NCBI GenBank assembly: GCA_034008185.1
Contig: CM067082.1
Coordinates: forward strand, 6,370,984 to 6,434,983
Source of the DNA: Gorsachius magnificus
Taxonomy: Eukaryota; Chordata; Aves; Pelecaniformes; Ardeidae
Direction: 5' to 3'
Length of the DNA: 64,000 nt
The position numbers were made by a program, and so were the translations under genes. Shown in pieces: positions 12,501 to 23,880 of the stretch; positions within the stretch are counted from its first letter, which is position 1; each line of letters begins with the position of its first letter. The notes under the pieces were generated by a model. The model worked only from the letters and a program-made list of their open reading frames with translations. It did no database searches and was not told where the DNA came from.

Positions 12501-13566
12501 TCACAGAATCACAGAATGGCAAGGATTGGAAAGGACCTCAGGAGATCATTCAGTCCAACCCCCCTGCTAAAGCAGGATCACCTAGAGCAGGTTGCACAGG
12601 ACATCGTCCAGGCAGGCTTTGAATATCTCCAGAGAAGGAGACTCCACAACCCCTCCGGGCAGCCTGTGCCAGGGCTCTGTCACCCTCAAAGTCAAGAAGT
12701 TCTTCCTCATCTTCAACTGGAACCTCTTATGTTTCAGTTTGTGCCCATTGCCCCTTGTCCTGTTGCTGCGCACCACTGAGAAGAGTCTGCCTCCATCCTT
12801 GTGACATCCACCCTTGAGATATTTGTACATGTTAATGAGATCCCCTCTCAGTCTTCTCTTCTTCAGGCTAAACAAGCCCAGCTCCCTCAGCCTTTCCTCA
12901 TAGGAGAAATGCTCCAGTCCCCTCATCATTTTTGTTGCTCTCCCCTGAACTCTTTCTAGGAGTTCCTCATCTTTCTTGAACAGGGGAGCTCAGAACTGGA
13001 CACAGTACTCCAGGCATGGTCTCACTAGGGCAGAGTAGAAGGGCCTCCCTTGACCTGCAGGCCACACTCCTCTTAATGCACCCTAGGATACCATCGGCCT
13101 TCTTGGCAACAAGGGCACACTGCTGGCTCATGGTCAGCTTGTCATCCACCAGGACTTTCAGGTCCCTCTCGGCAGAGCTGCTTTCCAGCAGGTCAGCCCC
13201 CAGCCTGTACAGGTACATGGGGTTAAACCTCCCCAGGTGCAGCACTCGGCACTTCTCTGCCCAACTCTCCAGCCTGTCCAGGTCCCACCTTCCTCCCAGT
13301 TTTGTGTCATCAGGGAACTTGCTGATGGTACACTCTGTCCTCTTGTCCGGGTCATTGATGAACAAGTTGAACAAGACTGGGCCGAGTACTGAGCCCTGGG
13401 GAACTCCACTAGCTACCGACCTCCAACTGGACTCTGCCCCACCGATCAGAACCCTCTGAGCCCTGTCATTCAGCCAGTTCCCAATCCACCTCACTGTCCA
13501 CTCATCCAACCCACACTTCCTGAGCTTCCCCATGAGGATGTTATGGGAGACAGTGTCAAAACATGC
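12501..13566 (-). mobile_element. CR1 LINE fragment with partial RT, copy B of inverted pair
   Basis: A minus-strand CR1 whose 3' end lies at 12501 (ATTCTGTG repeats read on the minus strand). The upstream part is an ORF2 reverse-transcriptase remnant. An open frame at 13599 down to 12967 reads FDTVSHNIL, then [19 protein letters not shown] (RT block with PQG), then FPDDTKLGG at residues 95-103. The following frame, 12929 down to 12582, encodes the ORF2 C-terminus and ends at the normal stop. The YXDD-type catalytic box reads FPDD where CR1 copies, including the one at 43.6 kb, have FADD. The first ~13 residues of the open frame are host flank, because CR1 similarity stops near 13566. 5'-truncated and frame-broken, so not mobile. 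Confidence 0.95.
12967..13566 (-). pseudogene. CR1 ORF2 reverse-transcriptase remnant
   Basis: Palm-domain portion of a non-LTR retrotransposon reverse transcriptase, read on the minus strand. Visible landmarks are [20 protein letters not shown], the [11 protein letters not shown] block, and the catalytic-box equivalent FPDD at about 13306-13317 with Pro in place of Ala. The finger and endonuclease regions are missing. The frame then runs on through [24 protein letters not shown] and shifts out near 13040, close to the 8-bp length difference from copy A. Catalytically dead by truncation. It is part of the CR1 element and not a host gene. Confidence 0.85.
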
Positions 13567-13789
13567 GGTAATAAAGGTCATAGCAGAACACAAAGGCAAT
13601 AAGTTGGCTTTGAAGGCACAAATTGGTGTTTATTTCCTCTCCATGGGGCATAGGTTTGTCATTATTAGCATCTGATTTAGGTCACTCTGTGGTGTTCTGT
13701 TTTTCCACATAGACATGTTGCAATAGCATCCCTGCTGAATTCACAGCACATAAACATAGGAGTATCATGTGTCCATGCCCAGGCGCTGG
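13567..13789. other. Junction between CR1 and LTR
   Basis: About 220 bp between the truncated 5' edge of the minus-strand CR1 and the GC-rich LTR. No similarity to either is recognised. It may include the true 5' end of the LTR, which I could not fix. Confidence 0.35.
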
Positions 13790-14543
13790 CAGCATGGGGG
13801 CTGCAGGGCGGCCCCTGAGGGGAGAGGCCGGGGCTGCCCCGTGCTGGACACAGCCGGTCCCAGCCGGCTCCAAGGGCCCCACCGCAGGGCACAGCTGAGC
13901 CCCTCAGCCAAGCTGGGGGCGCCGGGGGCAAAAGCGGTTTCGGAAAGGGCCAGAGGCGGCCCAGGCCGAGGAGGAGGAAGGCAAGGAGGGAGCAGCAGCA
14001 GAGGCAGCCCCAGGCCGCAGGAGGAGGAGGAGGGCAGAGGGTCCCCCCCCCCCCCGGGGGGGCCCCGGCCGGGGGTCTTTCCTGCAGGGCGCGGCCGTGG
14101 AGCCCAGGCGGGAGCAGGTTGTCCCTGAGGGACTGCAGCCCGGGGAAGGGCCCGCGCTGGAGCAGGGAGACGGGTGAGGAGGGAGGAGCGGCCCCCAGGG
14201 GCTGGCAGGGAGTGACCGCGACCCCCAGCCCACCCCTGCGCCCCTCGGGGGAGAGGAGTCCAGGTTAAAGAGCTGAATTTGGGCCTCAGAAAGGTGAAGG
14301 TGGAAAAGTGTCAGTTTAATTTTTTGTCTTTTGTTTCTCACTCTCAGAATCCAAAGTAAATGAAAATAATTTTCCTGAGTCCATTCTGGTTTGCCTGTGG
14401 CAGTAACTGGTAAGTGATCTCCCTGTCTCTATCTTGATCCATGAGCCTTTTCATCCTATTTTCTCCCCCTGTCCTGTTGAGGAGGGGGAGTGAGTGAGCC
14501 CCTGGGTGGGAGTATGGCCCTTAGCCAAAGCTAACCCACCACA
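13790..14543 (+). mobile_element. Solo-LTR-like element of an avian endogenous retrovirus
   Basis: A GC-rich block followed by an AT-richer 3' half. I recognise it from memory as an LTR type spread in bird genomes. Landmarks are 'ctggacacagccggtcccag', 'ccggctccaagggccccacc', the 'ctgcagcccggggaagggcc' and 'cgctggagcagg' blocks, 'taactggtaagtgatctccc', 'ttttctccccctgtcc', and a terminus '...acccaccaca' at 14543 (a CA end as expected for an LTR). A degenerate polyadenylation-like AT stretch lies near 14355-14370. No gag-pol-env-like coding sequence flanks it, so it is best read as a solo LTR. The 5' boundary is approximate and I did not find a clear target-site duplication. Assignment to an ERV class (probably ERVL-like) is from memory. 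Confidence 0.7.
14043..14062. repeat. C13-G7 homopolymer junction inside the LTR
   Basis: Thirteen C followed directly by seven G, within the GC-rich LTR block. Such a run is prone to sequencing and assembly length errors. Confidence 0.85.
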
Positions 14544-17500
14544 GAGAAATGCAGGAATGACCATATTATCTGGTTCTTTTAAGGCTTCTGAGGATGATTT
14601 TTAAGCGTCTCAGTGTCCCTTGTGTTTACCAAGGGGGAGATGTCACCTGTTGTAGGATCAATTGATGTGCCCATTTCTCCCTTCCTGAGGGTTTATCATG
14701 CTCATGATGCATTTCTTCTCAATTTTCAGACAGCTCTCCTTGCTGGACCAGAAAAGACTGGAAGCATAAAGTTTGTGGTCTGCATTTTTGCATGCTTATG
14801 AGAGCCCACTCTGAGCTAGAGGTCATATAGCATGGATACATGTGTCTGTACCCAAGTTAGTAATTCCTTCTGAGAGTCCTTGAGATATATTAGTTCAGGC
14901 TTTGAGCCACACTAATACAGCTGCATGCCTCTGCCCATACATTCAGCCAACAGAGACTGGCTGTTTTTGTTTCCTCTGCCTGCCGAAATCCACAAGATAT
15001 ATTCAGCGTGACCATGCATTGAATTTTGCCAGGAAAAATCATGGTTTGCAGAATAGCAGATTATTATTTTTTTTTTAATCATTTGGAAGAAAGCAGCTTC
15101 TCAAAAAATCTAGGCATGATCTGCATGGCACTAAATGATCTGTGTGTGAGATACTGCAGAGTCTGTATTTGCGTTTATGCTGAGACAGCAGGGCTGCACA
15201 AGGACGTGTGTTTGTACATGGCACTGAGACATCCCTCTGAATTACAGCAGTCTGCTAGGTTCCTGGTGGTGAGAAGAGACATGCTAAGGATGTGCAAAAG
15301 AGTTATGCAGGACTGCTTCACCCAGGGGTGATTCAGAGCTTTCTGTGGGGCTGTGACTGACTTTTTAAAAAAATATTCGCTCAAGCCATCCTGAGATGTG
15401 AGGTGAATTGTCTCAAACTTTCATGGGCTGACTGCTTCTGGCAGTATGAGGGAGATAAACTCTCTAATGTTTGTAAATGTTCATGTCAATTCTGCTGTGC
15501 ATGTGATTTCTGCCTCTGCATCAGAGACCACCAATGTCTGGGAGTGATGGAAATCTCATCTTTGTCTCCCAAATGCAGGGAACTCAGTGGATAGGGTTGA
15601 AGGAAGGGGGACATATAATTGCTCATCAGTCTTTGTGGGGGTGGAGGAAATACAGGACCAGGCTGGAGCCAGGAAGCACACAGTCACATGGGTGCCAAGC
15701 AAGTGAATCTCATTTTTAATGTGTAAACTTTTAGCCCTGGGTGTTGGTGACTGTAACTCAGGTACGCTTGTAGTACCAGCATACATACAAGGGTGTGCTG
15801 GATTTTGCTAGCATGGTCTGCACTAGAGCTCACTATGTATAGTGGTAGTGCCATCAGCTGCAGGAAACATGTAAGCAACAGTCCTTCAACCTCGAAGTCT
15901 GAATGTGATTTTTCTTTTCATGAAGTTTGCTGATTTAGTTCTCAAGCAATACTTAAGAGAAAATAAAATGGTATGCAATTATGATCACTGGTGTAGATAT
16001 TTAAAGTTAAAATAATCACAATTGCTTGTGGAAAGCAAAAAGAGTAAAAGTAACTAGAAGAATATTTTTATTTCAGTGGCTGAATAATGAGCAATAAACT
16101 TGGTGGTTTGTTTCTAATCTGCCCTCTAGTGTTCGGGACCCCTTGTCTTCTGGTGTGTTCTCACGTCCCAGGACTTGTTTGAGCTCAGGAAATGAACAAG
16201 GGAAGTGCAAGAAAAAAGGGAAATGGAATAACAATTGAAATAGTAGAAAAAAACTTCCTAATGTCCATCACACTATGAATTCAAAGGATTCAGTTTATTT
16301 CATCCATTTGTCATGTTAGAGAAACAGGAGAGAAAAAATACATTGCAAAATTGATCAACAATTCCAATCCCATCTCAGATTTCTTAGTCTTTTAAAAGAT
16401 TAAGCTGATAAAATCTTTGTGTGTCTGTGAAATTTTGGAAAGATTGATATGTGCAGAGATTATCTTCCTTGTGATTGAAACAGATTTGTTGAACTTTCCC
16501 AGAAATGCCTTTTTGGTAATTTAAAATGTAAATTTATGGTAATTTAGAACTTGAGAAGTATAAATATGAGAATATTTTAGAAAACATCTTTGTTTTGAAA
16601 CTGAGCTGATCCTTTAGAACCAGCATTGTATTAGTCATCTTCTCAAAATATTTTTAAAATTTCAAATTCCATGGGAAAAGAGGCATTAAAAAAGTATTAA
16701 TTTGTTCTAGAAACATGGACTGAAACTCTATTTGTACTAAATGTGCACTAAAACTATGCATAACTAGCTTAGTTCTGTAAGACCCAAATTTGTGTTTGTG
16801 CCTATATGTACAAAAGTGTGCGCACACACATATAATACCTTGTCAATATGGGATTATGGACTAAATCATGTTTTGTGTGTATATTTACATATGTAGTGTC
16901 TGTGTGATTTGATAAATTAATACATATCTCTCTACAGAGGTTATCTGTGGATATATGTATGAATGTGTGTGCATATGTATATTTCTGTATATATATTCAC
17001 TCGTGATTCTAGGTAGTCAAAACATAAGGAACTAGAAAACTGGGACTTCTGCATTGTTTTTGTAGATTCTGGAGGATCTGGAACAAGGTGCTCAGCCACA
17101 CACTTCAGACCACCTGGCTGAGCTTCCCATTATGGTACTTAAACAGTAGTTATGACATTTGACTCTTAGTCCCCCCTGGAAGCAGGGATGTGCAACAGTC
17201 CTTGTGCTGTTCCAGGGAGACCCTTAGGAGGCTACGGTGCCCGATCCCTCTTGCCTGCAGGCTGGCCCACCTTCACTGAACAGGCAGCAAAATCACTAGC
17301 TTTGGTAGCCACTGGGGCCTGGTCTCCAGGCAAATCTGGACACTGGGAGCCCTATCAGGCCTCCAGAGGTTTTCAGTCTTCTGGCTCCCTAAGACAAAGT
17401 AGCCCAAAATGTGAAAGCTTGAGTCAGATATTTTTCCTAGCTACTGCTCAAGGTAGGCTGGAGATAAGCTCAAATGGGTGTGCTTTGAATGGCTTTCTGG

Positions 17501-18839
17501 GGATCCAGGTCTTTCTGGAGGAGAGAGCTCTCCTACCCAAACAGACTGAATTACCCCACTGAGATTTTCCTTCCCCAGGGCTACGGTGAAGATCCTGCAG
17601 CAGGACTAGCCAAAGCACACAGTCCTGTTGCTCACGGCTAGGACTGACAAAGTCTCCTGTTTCAATCTCTTTACACCCTGTGCAGAATCACTTCTAACTG
17701 CTCGTTGGGTGACACATCATTATTCTGCACCCACCCTGACCCTCTTTGTTCCTTATGTCACGGCTGTAGCTCAGCAGAGGATTTATTAAAGTTCACCCTG
17801 AAGTGAGTAATGATGCTGTTTGGTGACAGAACAGAGGTGAACAAAACTGATCTCACTTTTTTTCTCCATTTCAAACAAAAGTATAGATTTAAGATATCTG
17901 GCCACATTAACGAGTCTGCTTTTGCCTGGAAGGGAGAGGTATAGCAAGCTTCTGAGGGCTGGGAACCTGGAGGACCCTGTGGAGTTCATAGTAAGATAGC
18001 CAGGGTTGGAATAAGCTCTCTGAAGGCTTTTGCCACCTTACATCCAGTGACATGCAACATGCAATGTGTTGTCACTTCTGTTAGGAGGTAGTTTTTGCCG
18101 TGGGTTTGTGCTGTGGCCACTCAAACATAAGGACCCTATTTTTCCTTGTTAAAACCCAAGTGCTATGTGCTGGTTTGGGCTGTTTATGTAGATTTCAGAG
18201 GATGATGTTAACACCTAATTTAAGCATAGAGGGGCTGTTACCATCCCTTGTCCCATGTGGCAGGGCAAACAAGGGCATGCTCTGTGATGGGAACTGGACA
18301 AAACAATAGATAAGAGTTCATCGCTTCTCAACAGGCAGGCTATAAGAAGAGCCTTTAGTGTTTTTCACCTTGATCTCTCTCTCCTTTCTCTTTCGTATCT
18401 CTTTCATAGCTGGGTGTTGGCAGGGAACTGGGTCAATGCAGGCTTTCAAGGCAGAGGGAAATATTTACTTTTCCCTTTGTGTTGAAGAGATTGAGTCTCT
18501 CTCTTGCCCCATTTAATTTCAGAGCTGGGTAATGAAGCCAATGCTATTGCTGTGTCTGTGACTAGAGAAGAAAGGAAAATAAAAAGAATGTGATGTAATG
18601 CTCTGATAAATTCAGTGATTATCTTTAGCATTCTTTAGTTTTCCTTTTTATTGGTTTGACACCTACCTGCTGTGCCAATCTGTTAGCCAGAATGTCGTCA
18701 CTGAGAAGTACGCGTGCATATAATCGCTGTTTTTCCTTTCACAGACTGAGTGCAAGGGGGCTACTAAGGGAAGATTTGGAAAACTGGGAAAGTGACTCCT
18801 GTAGTGAGCCAAGTCATAGGTGTCATAGCATAATGCAGG
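14544..18839. other. Long unique stretch, no gene seen
   Basis: About 4.3 kb without a recognisable gene. It includes a TATATG/TGTGTA-rich patch at about 16795-16995. A slightly GC-richer patch at 17160-17600 holds a 124-codon open frame (17188-17562) that matches no family I recognise and has no splice or promoter context. Confidence 0.45.
16795..16995. repeat. Degenerate TG/TA-rich low-complexity patch
   Basis: Repeated short runs of tgtgtg, cacaca, tatatg and tatata separated by unique bases. It looks like a decayed dinucleotide microsatellite. Confidence 0.6.
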
Positions 18840-19430
18840 AGGTCTTTAGCTCAGCTCCTACTCAAAACTTGCAAAGATGGAGAAGACACAACCTCTCTGG
18901 ACAACGTGTTCCACTGCTTGACTGTCCTCATGGGAAAAAGGTTTGAATCTCCTTATTTAAGCTTATGCCTCTTGTCTCTTGTCCCCCTACTATGCATTGC
19001 TGTGAAGAACCTTTTTCCACCTTCTTTATGATCTCTCCCCATAAGTAGTGGGGTGGCCGCTGACATCTCAACAGTGCCTCCAAAGCAGTCTCCTATCCAG
19101 GCTGAACAAGCCCTAGTATCTCACCCTTTTCTTACTGGGCGAGTGCTTCAGATCCTGTCATCCCAGTGGCTCTCTGCTGCTGAACTTCTCTAGTTTATCC
19201 ACATTCTTCTTGCACTGGGGGGACCACAATAGGACACAGGATTTAGGTGGTCTGAAGAGTGCTGAGGAGGGGAGGGATAATCCCTTCCCTTGATCTACAG
19301 GCCGTGGCCATGTTGTTACATGCCAGGAGGCTGTTGACTTTTGCTGCCAAGGCTCACATTCAGTTCCCTGTCCACCAGGACCCCCTGAGCCTTTTCTGCA
19401 GCCCATCAGCCACAGCCTCTGTTTTTTCCA
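18840..19430 (-). mobile_element. Old, highly diverged CR1 LINE fragment
   Basis: A minus-strand CR1 recognised by the order of diverged blocks, although frames are broken. These are a 'ctccacaacctctctgg'-like block near 18882-18902, the 'tgcctcttgtctcttgtccc' block near 18965, 'caggctgaacaagccc' near 19098, 'ggaccacaataggacacagg' near 19220, and 'gtccaccaggaccccctgag' near 19370. The terminal ATTCT repeats are not visible. It is clearly older than the 10-13 kb copies. Both boundaries are approximate. Confidence 0.8.
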
Positions 19431-22400
19431 GTGTTTCTTCTTTCCCAATCCTCTACGCTGAATCAGTTCCAAGGATACAGCAGAGTTTATGAGCCATGTT
19501 TTGCAGCTCTCCTCGTTAGTTGTTGGGTCTGTATATAACAATATTCTTGATGTTATTCCATGATGTTGCTGTGGGCAGAGCAGTGCCAGGTGCCTCACAC
19601 TCCCACCTACGCTGTGGTGTGTGCACATACAATTTCCTACTTACACTTATGTGGCAGGGAAGACCATAAAATATACTGTGACTATGGAACTGTGCCCAGG
19701 GCTTTGGCTCTGATTAAGCCTCTGTTGCTGTTAGTGAAGGTGGAGATTTTTCCTGCTCGGTGGAATGGGACAGGAGGAACAAAAACATGTTTGTTCCTCC
19801 TCAGATCTGGGAAGCAGAGAAGAAAAAGGAAAGTGCTGTTCCTTCTGTCACATGTATGCCCAGCTTTTGCAGTCATCCCCTGGACTCTGACGATGCTAAA
19901 TTATAGAAGGTGTGCTGCAGCTGTTCCTCAAGAATAACAGGGGAAATCTGTAGGGAAAATCCTCAACAATTTTCTTTTTTCTTCCTTTGGAGCTGGATAA
20001 TGTCTTTTCTTAATCAGTATTTTCTGTAATAGCATGAAGGAGGATATTCTGCTTTGACTGAACGCTGAATGTGAGTTCTGCTGGGGGGTTCAGTTTACTG
20101 GGAAAACAAATTCCTCCCTGTTCATGTTGTCTCCAGCTGAGAAGTTAATAAACACAAAGGCCCAAGTCCTTCCATCTCTAAGTCATTCTATTATCTTTAG
20201 GTATCAATATCCATGCTGTATGGTCTCAGTGTTAAAGATATGCCTATGTGGCTGGGACATACAGTGAGAGGGTGCTATGTTGTCACATCATCCCAGATAG
20301 CTCTGCCTCCGCATCTACTCAGTCTTTGTTCTCCCCATTGAGATAAACCATTTGGTGGCATGTATTATCACTGAATCTTGTCATACGCTCAATAGAAACA
20401 CACTGAAAAATGAAGAGGAGGAAATGCGTTTGAATTGTGTACCTGTGGACTTCAAGATAAATCCTACGCTATGGCAAATCCCTGAAGTCCTCCAGTTGCT
20501 CTCTGCACCTGTGGTTTACCTCTTGCTTTAGACTTGTAGCAGTTTTCATTCTCTCTTTAATAAAAAATAAGCTATAAGAACAGCAGATGTCTACACAGAT
20601 ATTAAGACATGGTTCTGTGATTTCTTATGCAAGATAATTTCTTTCACCTTTCTTTGAACTACCACAGACTGAAGAGGGCCATAGAGCTTGCATAGCCCCC
20701 TTTATGAAAACCCTTAATGTGTAGCTTATCTTAAAGTTACAACACATGTGTGTTTCATAACCACTCTTTGGCCTTGGATGCAAAGAAAGGAGATTCTTTT
20801 TGGCATTAGCTCTACAAAGCAGATAGGTTTAGTTTCCTCAGACAAATTTTTCCAGCCACCCAGGAGGCAAATGAGAACTGGTCCTTTGGCACTGTGTAGC
20901 CATGGTATATGGGATTTCAGAGGTTAGTAGGGCTGAGACTCGGACACCATGCTCTGAATGGCAAGCAATTTTCTGCCTCCAATACGCAAATTACATAGGC
21001 AAGCTCCAAAATTGTAAAGGTGCTTCAAGAAGTCTGGATGCACTAAACTCCCACCTTTCTACATGAACTGTATTTTTTCTCTCCACCCAAAACATCCAAG
21101 TATTTTATATGATTTTCCAGTTCATTCCTTCCCTGAAAATAACAAAGGAAATGAAAGCAGGCATCAAAGGAAAAGCTGCACTGAAATGAGCCAGTGGCTG
21201 TGTTGAAAAATGATCAGAGAAGATTCCTGGAATCTTGTCCCCAACATCGGGTTATTGCTTAGGCTGTGTGCTGTGTGCAGTTGCTATAATGCACAGCAAT
21301 TACACAGTAGCTGTATTGCTGTGGCTGTGGCAGGGTAACCACAGGATGGACACTTGTCTGAGTTATTCATGGACAGGAAGAGCAGAAATGAAATTTAACA
21401 CCTGAAATCCTCTGTTACTTCTATTTTTTAAAGGGAGACCTCATGAAATTTTAGCCATTTACAGAATGAAAGAAGGACATCACAGTCTCCCAACCATTAA
21501 TGTTTGTGAACAAGTTACTTTGATCTGTGCTTCTAGACTGCTCTGCTGACTTGCCAGAGCACAGGAACTCAGCTTTATGGTATACATCATCTCCATGGCC
21601 TTTGGTTATAGGTTCATTGCCGCTTTCTACCATCGCCTAGATTACTTTACTGTAGCTGTTATAAGCTTGCTAACTTGGCTTCCTTTGCTGAGAGAGGATC
21701 TGAAGCTTCATGCCTACTAGTAACTCAAGAGAGGAGAATGAATACAAGGTAGTGAGAGAGAGAATCAATGAGTGTGTATCTCTACTTGTAAGAGATTAAC
21801 TTAAACAGTGAATTCATCTAAACAGCATTTACATGCCATCCAATAGCTGTGCAAGTCTTTCCAAAGCAGTCTTCAATGTAGACAATCCTCAAAAGTTGCT
21901 ACACTGAGCTTCTTCCACCTCATGATGCTATGAATGACCCATTTGCTGAAAGCAATTCTGAATACGAAGTAAGGAAGTGTCCACTAGCATTATTAACATC
22001 ATTAACAGGGGTGGTTGGGACCCTGAAAAGTATCCTATTTTGGTTTTGTTGCAATGGATTATATAGAGCTTTGGTAGAAAGGTGGGACTCATCACTCCAG
22101 GTGATGACATCTTAAATTGCTTTGCCCAGACTTGTTAGAACTGTTTAGTTTGACTTTTCCCTGATCTTACTCCTTCATACCATTGCACTTCCACCTTGAG
22201 CCAAGGAAGACAATAATGTCTTTAGCAGTTTCCACTGTGTAAATGAGTGTCGTTGACCTAGAAAGCAATATGGCTGTTGGAAGTTATAGGTCAGCACTTA
22301 AAGCAACTTAAACCAAGTGTTCAGGTCTCAAATATTAACCTCCACCACTGTTGAAAGTGCTGGTTTGCCACTTGCTTGGGTTTTGTACAACAGATTGCCA

Positions 22401-23684
22401 TCCAGTGGCTGAATAACATGTTGCATGCAAGCACATCCGAGTAAGGTGTTTGCTACCCTGTCCACTTTCTACCTGTAATAGAAATTTCTCAAGCACATTT
22501 AACTTATCTGTATCATGGTTTGCCTAGGCACAAATGAGGATGTTATTTTTTCTCTACTTCTAAGGCTACAATGTGAAGCTTTTTGGAAGTAATGTTGCAC
22601 AAGTGTTTGGTTCTGATTTTTTTTTAAAGTTTTTATATGCAAACTCCACTTGATAGCAAGGTACTACTAGTACTACCTGCCAACTGGTGTTTTGCATTAT
22701 AAAAGACGCATATAAAAAAGAAGCTGAAAACCACTAGGGAAGAGTCTTAAACAAACAAGCCCATCTGGCTGTTTAGTGAATTAATATGTATTTTAGGCGG
22801 GAGTGATACCAATGAGTGTTGTTAAGGGTGTCCAGCATTTCTTATAGTAATACCCTAGCTTTTATTGCTTATAATTTTGCTGTATCTTAATTGCTTGGGC
22901 TGAAACTCTTTATGCAGAGGCATCTGCCTTGCACTGAATTAATTTTGGAAAACTGCAGCCAAAATAGTTTAGCTGTTTCCATAAAAGTATGTAGGAGAAA
23001 TAATCAGTTGTGCCCACATTAGAAATGGATCGTATGCTTTCCTTTGGAAGACATGCACTCGTGTGTTTGGGAGCAGATACTCCAAAGAGAAATGAGAAGA
23101 AGAAATTATATTTCTGTTGCATCCATTGCTCAGAACTTCTATCTTAAGACAGTCTATAAACTTTTGAATAAACACAGTTTTCTGGTGTTCAGCAGCAACT
23201 AGACATTAACAGCTAAGTTCCTCTGACACGATGACTGCACTGGCTGTTTTCCAGTCTGCGTCAAATGAGCATTTCTCTGCAACTTGCCTTCCTTTTTCTG
23301 GGATGCTATAGGTTAGACCAGATCCAAGGTGGGACACCAGGTGGGAGGTGGGACACCCAAAGCTGCCTGCACCGTGCTCAGGCTAAATAGAGGAAGAAGT
23401 TGACCTTGTGATTTACAGAACAAAATTGGCAGAGGGACATCTAGGAGGTAACAGGAGACCTAGGAAGTGACTAAGTGATTTGGGTTTAGGATATTGTAGG
23501 TTTACTGAGTTGGATGTGTGTGAGGTGTGACTATATGTGTGCTGCAATATGTGTGTGTGGAGGAGAAATGAGGTGATGTGTAAAACTAAAGGAGAGGTTA
23601 GCAGTGGGTGAACTAAGGGGGCAGAGATCAGGAATCTGTGGAATGCATGCTGGGAGCAGTGGGGTATGAGACTCGTTCATGACT
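19431..23684. other. Long unique stretch, no gene seen
   Basis: About 4.2 kb with no recognised gene. It holds a perfect 12-bp stem hairpin at 19772-19801. Around 21920-22120 a minus-strand frame reads WSDES, reminiscent of Tc1-like transposases, but the surrounding residues do not support that family. Confidence 0.45.
19772..19801. other. Perfect 12-bp inverted repeat hairpin
   Basis: AGGAGGAACAAA, a 6-nt loop, then the exact reverse complement TTTGTTCCTCCT. Twelve consecutive pairs with a 6-nt loop would be uncommon by chance in 64 kb. No flanking conserved element or known RNA family is recognised. Confidence 0.7.
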
Positions 23685-23880
23685 TCACAGAATAATTGAT
23701 GTGGGAAGGCACCTCTTGAGATCATGTCGTGCATAGCCCTGCTCAAAGCAGGATCAGCTAGAGGTTGCCCAGGACAATGTTCAATCAAGTTTTGAGTATT
23801 TCCTATGATGGACACTCCACAACCTGTCTGGGCAACCTGTTCCAGTGTCCAGAGAGTTCAGCATTGACCTTCAGAAAGTC
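23685..23880 (-). mobile_element. CR1 LINE 3' fragment, diverged
   Basis: A minus-strand CR1 end. It starts with 'tcacagaataatt...tgggaaggcacctcttgaga' (the CR1 terminus read in reverse), followed by 'ctgctcaaagcaggatcagc', 'gttgcccaggacaatgttca' and 'ggacactccacaacctgtct'. About 200 bp are retained. It is moderately diverged and 5'-truncated, with no coding capacity. Confidence 0.88.

Noticed and set aside
13016..13459. 147-codon plus-strand open frame
   Set aside because: It is the antisense shadow of the minus-strand CR1 ORF2 and has no independent protein signature.
13769..14341. 119- and 145-codon frames and an apparent CpG-island promoter at 14 kb
   Set aside because: Open frames arise from GC-rich LTR sequence on both strands. 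The block matches an avian LTR, not a host first exon.
21920..22140. Minus-strand WSDES residues suggesting a Tc1/mariner transposase
   Set aside because: Only five residues fit. The following residues lack the expected pattern, stops intervene upstream, and no terminal inverted repeats were seen.
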